From the NCBI GenBank assembly GCA_039680225.1, contig JBDKTK010000008.1, forward strand, positions 1-6,671: a stretch of DNA of 6,671 nt. Direction: 5' to 3'. A program made the translations under genes and the position numbers. This stretch comes from JBDKTK01 sp039680225. Its GTDB lineage: Bacteria > Desulfobacterota > Syntrophia > Syntrophales > UBA4778. Below are positions 5,882-6,671 of this stretch, piece after piece. Position 1 is the first letter of the stretch. Every line of letters starts with the position of its first letter. The notes under the pieces were generated by a model, which was not told the DNA's origin, made no database searches, and was given only the letters and a program-made list of their open reading frames with translations.

Positions 5882-6037
5882 TCATTCCCTCTGCGCGGGC
5901 GGGAATTGGGTTCCGATTTTTTCCAGGTAATGCACAAAGTCGTCGACCCGGTACATACTCTCATACGGGTGGACCGAGAGCGTCCTGAAAGCCCGTCCGG
6001 TCAGGGTTTCAAAAGTCCCGATCGAAAGACCGTTGTT
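5882..6037 (-). pseudogene. C-terminal remnant resembling a class-V aminotransferase
   Basis: A 51-codon open frame on the minus strand starts directly after an in-frame TGA (6040-6038) and ends in tandem TGA TGA. Its translation has coding character. TGRAFRTLSVHPYESMYRVD at residues 13-32, followed by DFVHYLEKIG, resembles the C-terminal end of class-V PLP aminotransferases and cysteine desulfurases. In those, an Arg-x-Ser-x-His-x-Tyr-type strand precedes a helix of the Asp-x-Phe-Val type. Those enzymes exceed 350 residues, so the N-terminal part with the PLP lysine is absent. No usable start codon or Shine-Dalgarno sequence precedes it in frame. A nearby ATG at 6041 is in another frame and stops after ten codons. 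It is read here as the leftover of a deletion next to moaB. The family assignment rests on a short stretch and is tentative. Confidence 0.4.
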
Positions 6038-6049
6038 TCATTTGGAAGT

Positions 6050-6571
6050 TTATTGCGCTGCGCAGTCTGACGGGTCGCCCTTGATCTTTTCCACGGCATG
6101 GCGGAATGTAGGCAGGATTACGGCAAGGTTCTCCCGGACGGATTTGGGGCTTCCCGGGAGGTTGACGATAAGCGAGCAGCCGCGGATGCCGGCAACGGCG
6201 CGGGAGAGCGCGGCATGGGGCGTGATCTCCAGGCTCTTGAGGCGCATCAGTTCCGCCAGGCCCGGGATTTCTTTTTCAATGACCCGCAGGGTGGCTTCGG
6301 GCGTTACGTCCCTGGGGCTGACCCCCGTTCCGCCCGTCGTCAGGATGAGGTCGAGATGCCTGACGTCGGCAAGGTGGATGAGCCTGTCGGCGATTATATC
6401 GGCTTCGTCCGGGATAATCTCGTAATGGAGCACCTCGGCAGGCAGGGTTTCGAGCAGTTTGCGGATTTCAAGGCCGCTCAGGTCTTCGCGTTCTCCGCGC
6501 GATCCCTTGTCGCTCACGGTGAGGATTCCCGCAGTTATTTTCTGGTATATTTTTGATTCCATAAAATCCAT
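6050..6571 (-). CDS. moaB: MoaB/MogA-type molybdopterin adenylyltransferase
   Basis: This family binds molybdopterin and adenylates it before metal insertion in molybdenum (or tungsten) cofactor synthesis, in the cytosol. The 173-residue product has the normal length. LTVSDKGSRGEREDLSG (17-33) is the N-terminal signature. TTGGTGVSPRDVTPEA (78-93) is the pterin-binding loop, with D88 matching the conserved acidic residue. LPGSPKSV (138-145) is the third conserved segment. MoaB and MogA are close homologues, and I cannot separate them by sequence alone. Two starts are possible: ATG at 6571, touching the T-tract of an intrinsic terminator, or ATG at 6562, which gives 170 residues and has GGA a few bases upstream. 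Neither has a strong Shine-Dalgarno sequence. No other Moco gene is visible in the window. Confidence 0.94.
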   Translation of the reverse strand: MDFMESKIYQKITAGILTVSDKGSRGEREDLSGLEIRKLLETLPAEVLHYEIIPDEADIIADRLIHLADVRHLDLILTTGGTGVSPRDVTPEATLRVIEKEIPGLAELMRLKSLEITPHAALSRAVAGIRGCSLIVNLPGSPKSVRENLAVILPTFRHAVEKIKGDPSDCAAQ

Positions 6572-6599
6572 AAAAAAGGCGGGTCAGAAGACCCGCCTT
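6572..6599 (-). terminator. Intrinsic terminator of the gene upstream of moaB
   Basis: On the minus strand a perfect 10-base stem, AAGGCGGGTC and GACCCGCCTT, is closed by a TTCT loop (6599-6576) and runs into a T-tract that ends at 6572. The core of the stem is eight G-rich pairs, so it should be strong. It begins eight bases after the stop of the right-edge gene, and its T-tract ends at the base before the moaB ATG at 6571. Confidence 0.9.
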
Positions 6600-6606
6600 G
6601 TGTTGA

Positions 6607-6671
6607 TCAGTCTTCTTTCTTCGAGGCCGCTATAATCTTTTCCTGCTGGAAAGCCGGCACTTCCTCATAAT
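6607..6671 (-). CDS. Unidentified gene, C-terminal 20 residues only
   Basis: The minus-strand frame reads YEEVPAFQQEKIIAASKKED and then TGA at 6609-6607, entering from the right edge. The charged, Lys- and Glu-rich ending looks like a genuine protein C-terminus, and an intrinsic terminator follows at once, which supports a real gene. Too little is visible to assign a family. Confidence 0.65.
   Translation of the reverse strand, partial: YEEVPAFQQEKIIAASKKED

Noticed and set aside
5651..6070. 139-codon plus-strand frame covering the gap upstream of the protease gene
   Set aside because: It overlaps the protease start and the moaB end on the opposite strand and shows no family resemblance. 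The opposite strand of the same stretch carries the more protein-like aminotransferase fragment.

Overview
The window is ordinary bacterial chromosome, moderately GC-rich, with tightly packed short operons and two unrelated families of dispersed palindromic repeats. NAD-dependent DNA ligase rules out a eukaryotic or typical archaeal source. A LapA-domain membrane protein, both repeat types, and an operon of YfcE-type phosphoesterase, HIT hydrolase, LapA and Mut7-C protein fit a Gram-negative anaerobe of the Desulfobacterota (old Deltaproteobacteria) or a neighbouring phylum. That placement is inference. No tRNA, rRNA, CRISPR array, prophage or transposase is visible.

Left block, minus strand (1-2834): a promoter at 2806-2834 drives an uncharacterised 100-residue protein whose stop overlaps the start of ligA. 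Downstream of ligA comes acylphosphatase, cut by the window edge. Between ligA and acylphosphatase lies a cluster of four REP-like 27-base palindromic units in alternating orientation.

Centre block, plus strand (2933-4718): diverging from the ligA operon is a four-gene operon. It encodes a YfcE-like metallophosphoesterase, a HIT-family nucleotide hydrolase or phosphorylase, a LapA-like two-helix membrane protein, and a Mut7-C RNase-domain protein with a zinc ribbon. Gaps are 0 to 5 bases, so co-transcription is very likely. The first gene starts with GTG, has no Shine-Dalgarno sequence, and its start lies only nine bases past a perfect TATAAT, which suggests a leaderless or nearly leaderless mRNA.

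Right block, minus strand (4932-6671): the 3' tip of an unidentified gene, a strong intrinsic terminator that abuts the start codon of a MoaB/MogA-type molybdopterin adenylyltransferase gene, a decayed C-terminal fragment resembling a class-V aminotransferase, and then a CPBP (Rce1-like) intramembrane protease with its own promoter. The convergent gap between the Mut7-C gene and the protease carries a second dispersed repeat family.

The genes serve DNA repair and replication (ligA), nucleotide and RNA housekeeping (phosphoesterase, HIT, Mut7-C), envelope function (LapA, CPBP) and cofactor synthesis (moaB). I do not see an undescribed defence or mobile system. The points most worth following are the repeat cluster, the ligA-coupled small protein, the apparent leaderless operon, the terminator fused to the moaB start, and the aminotransferase remnant.
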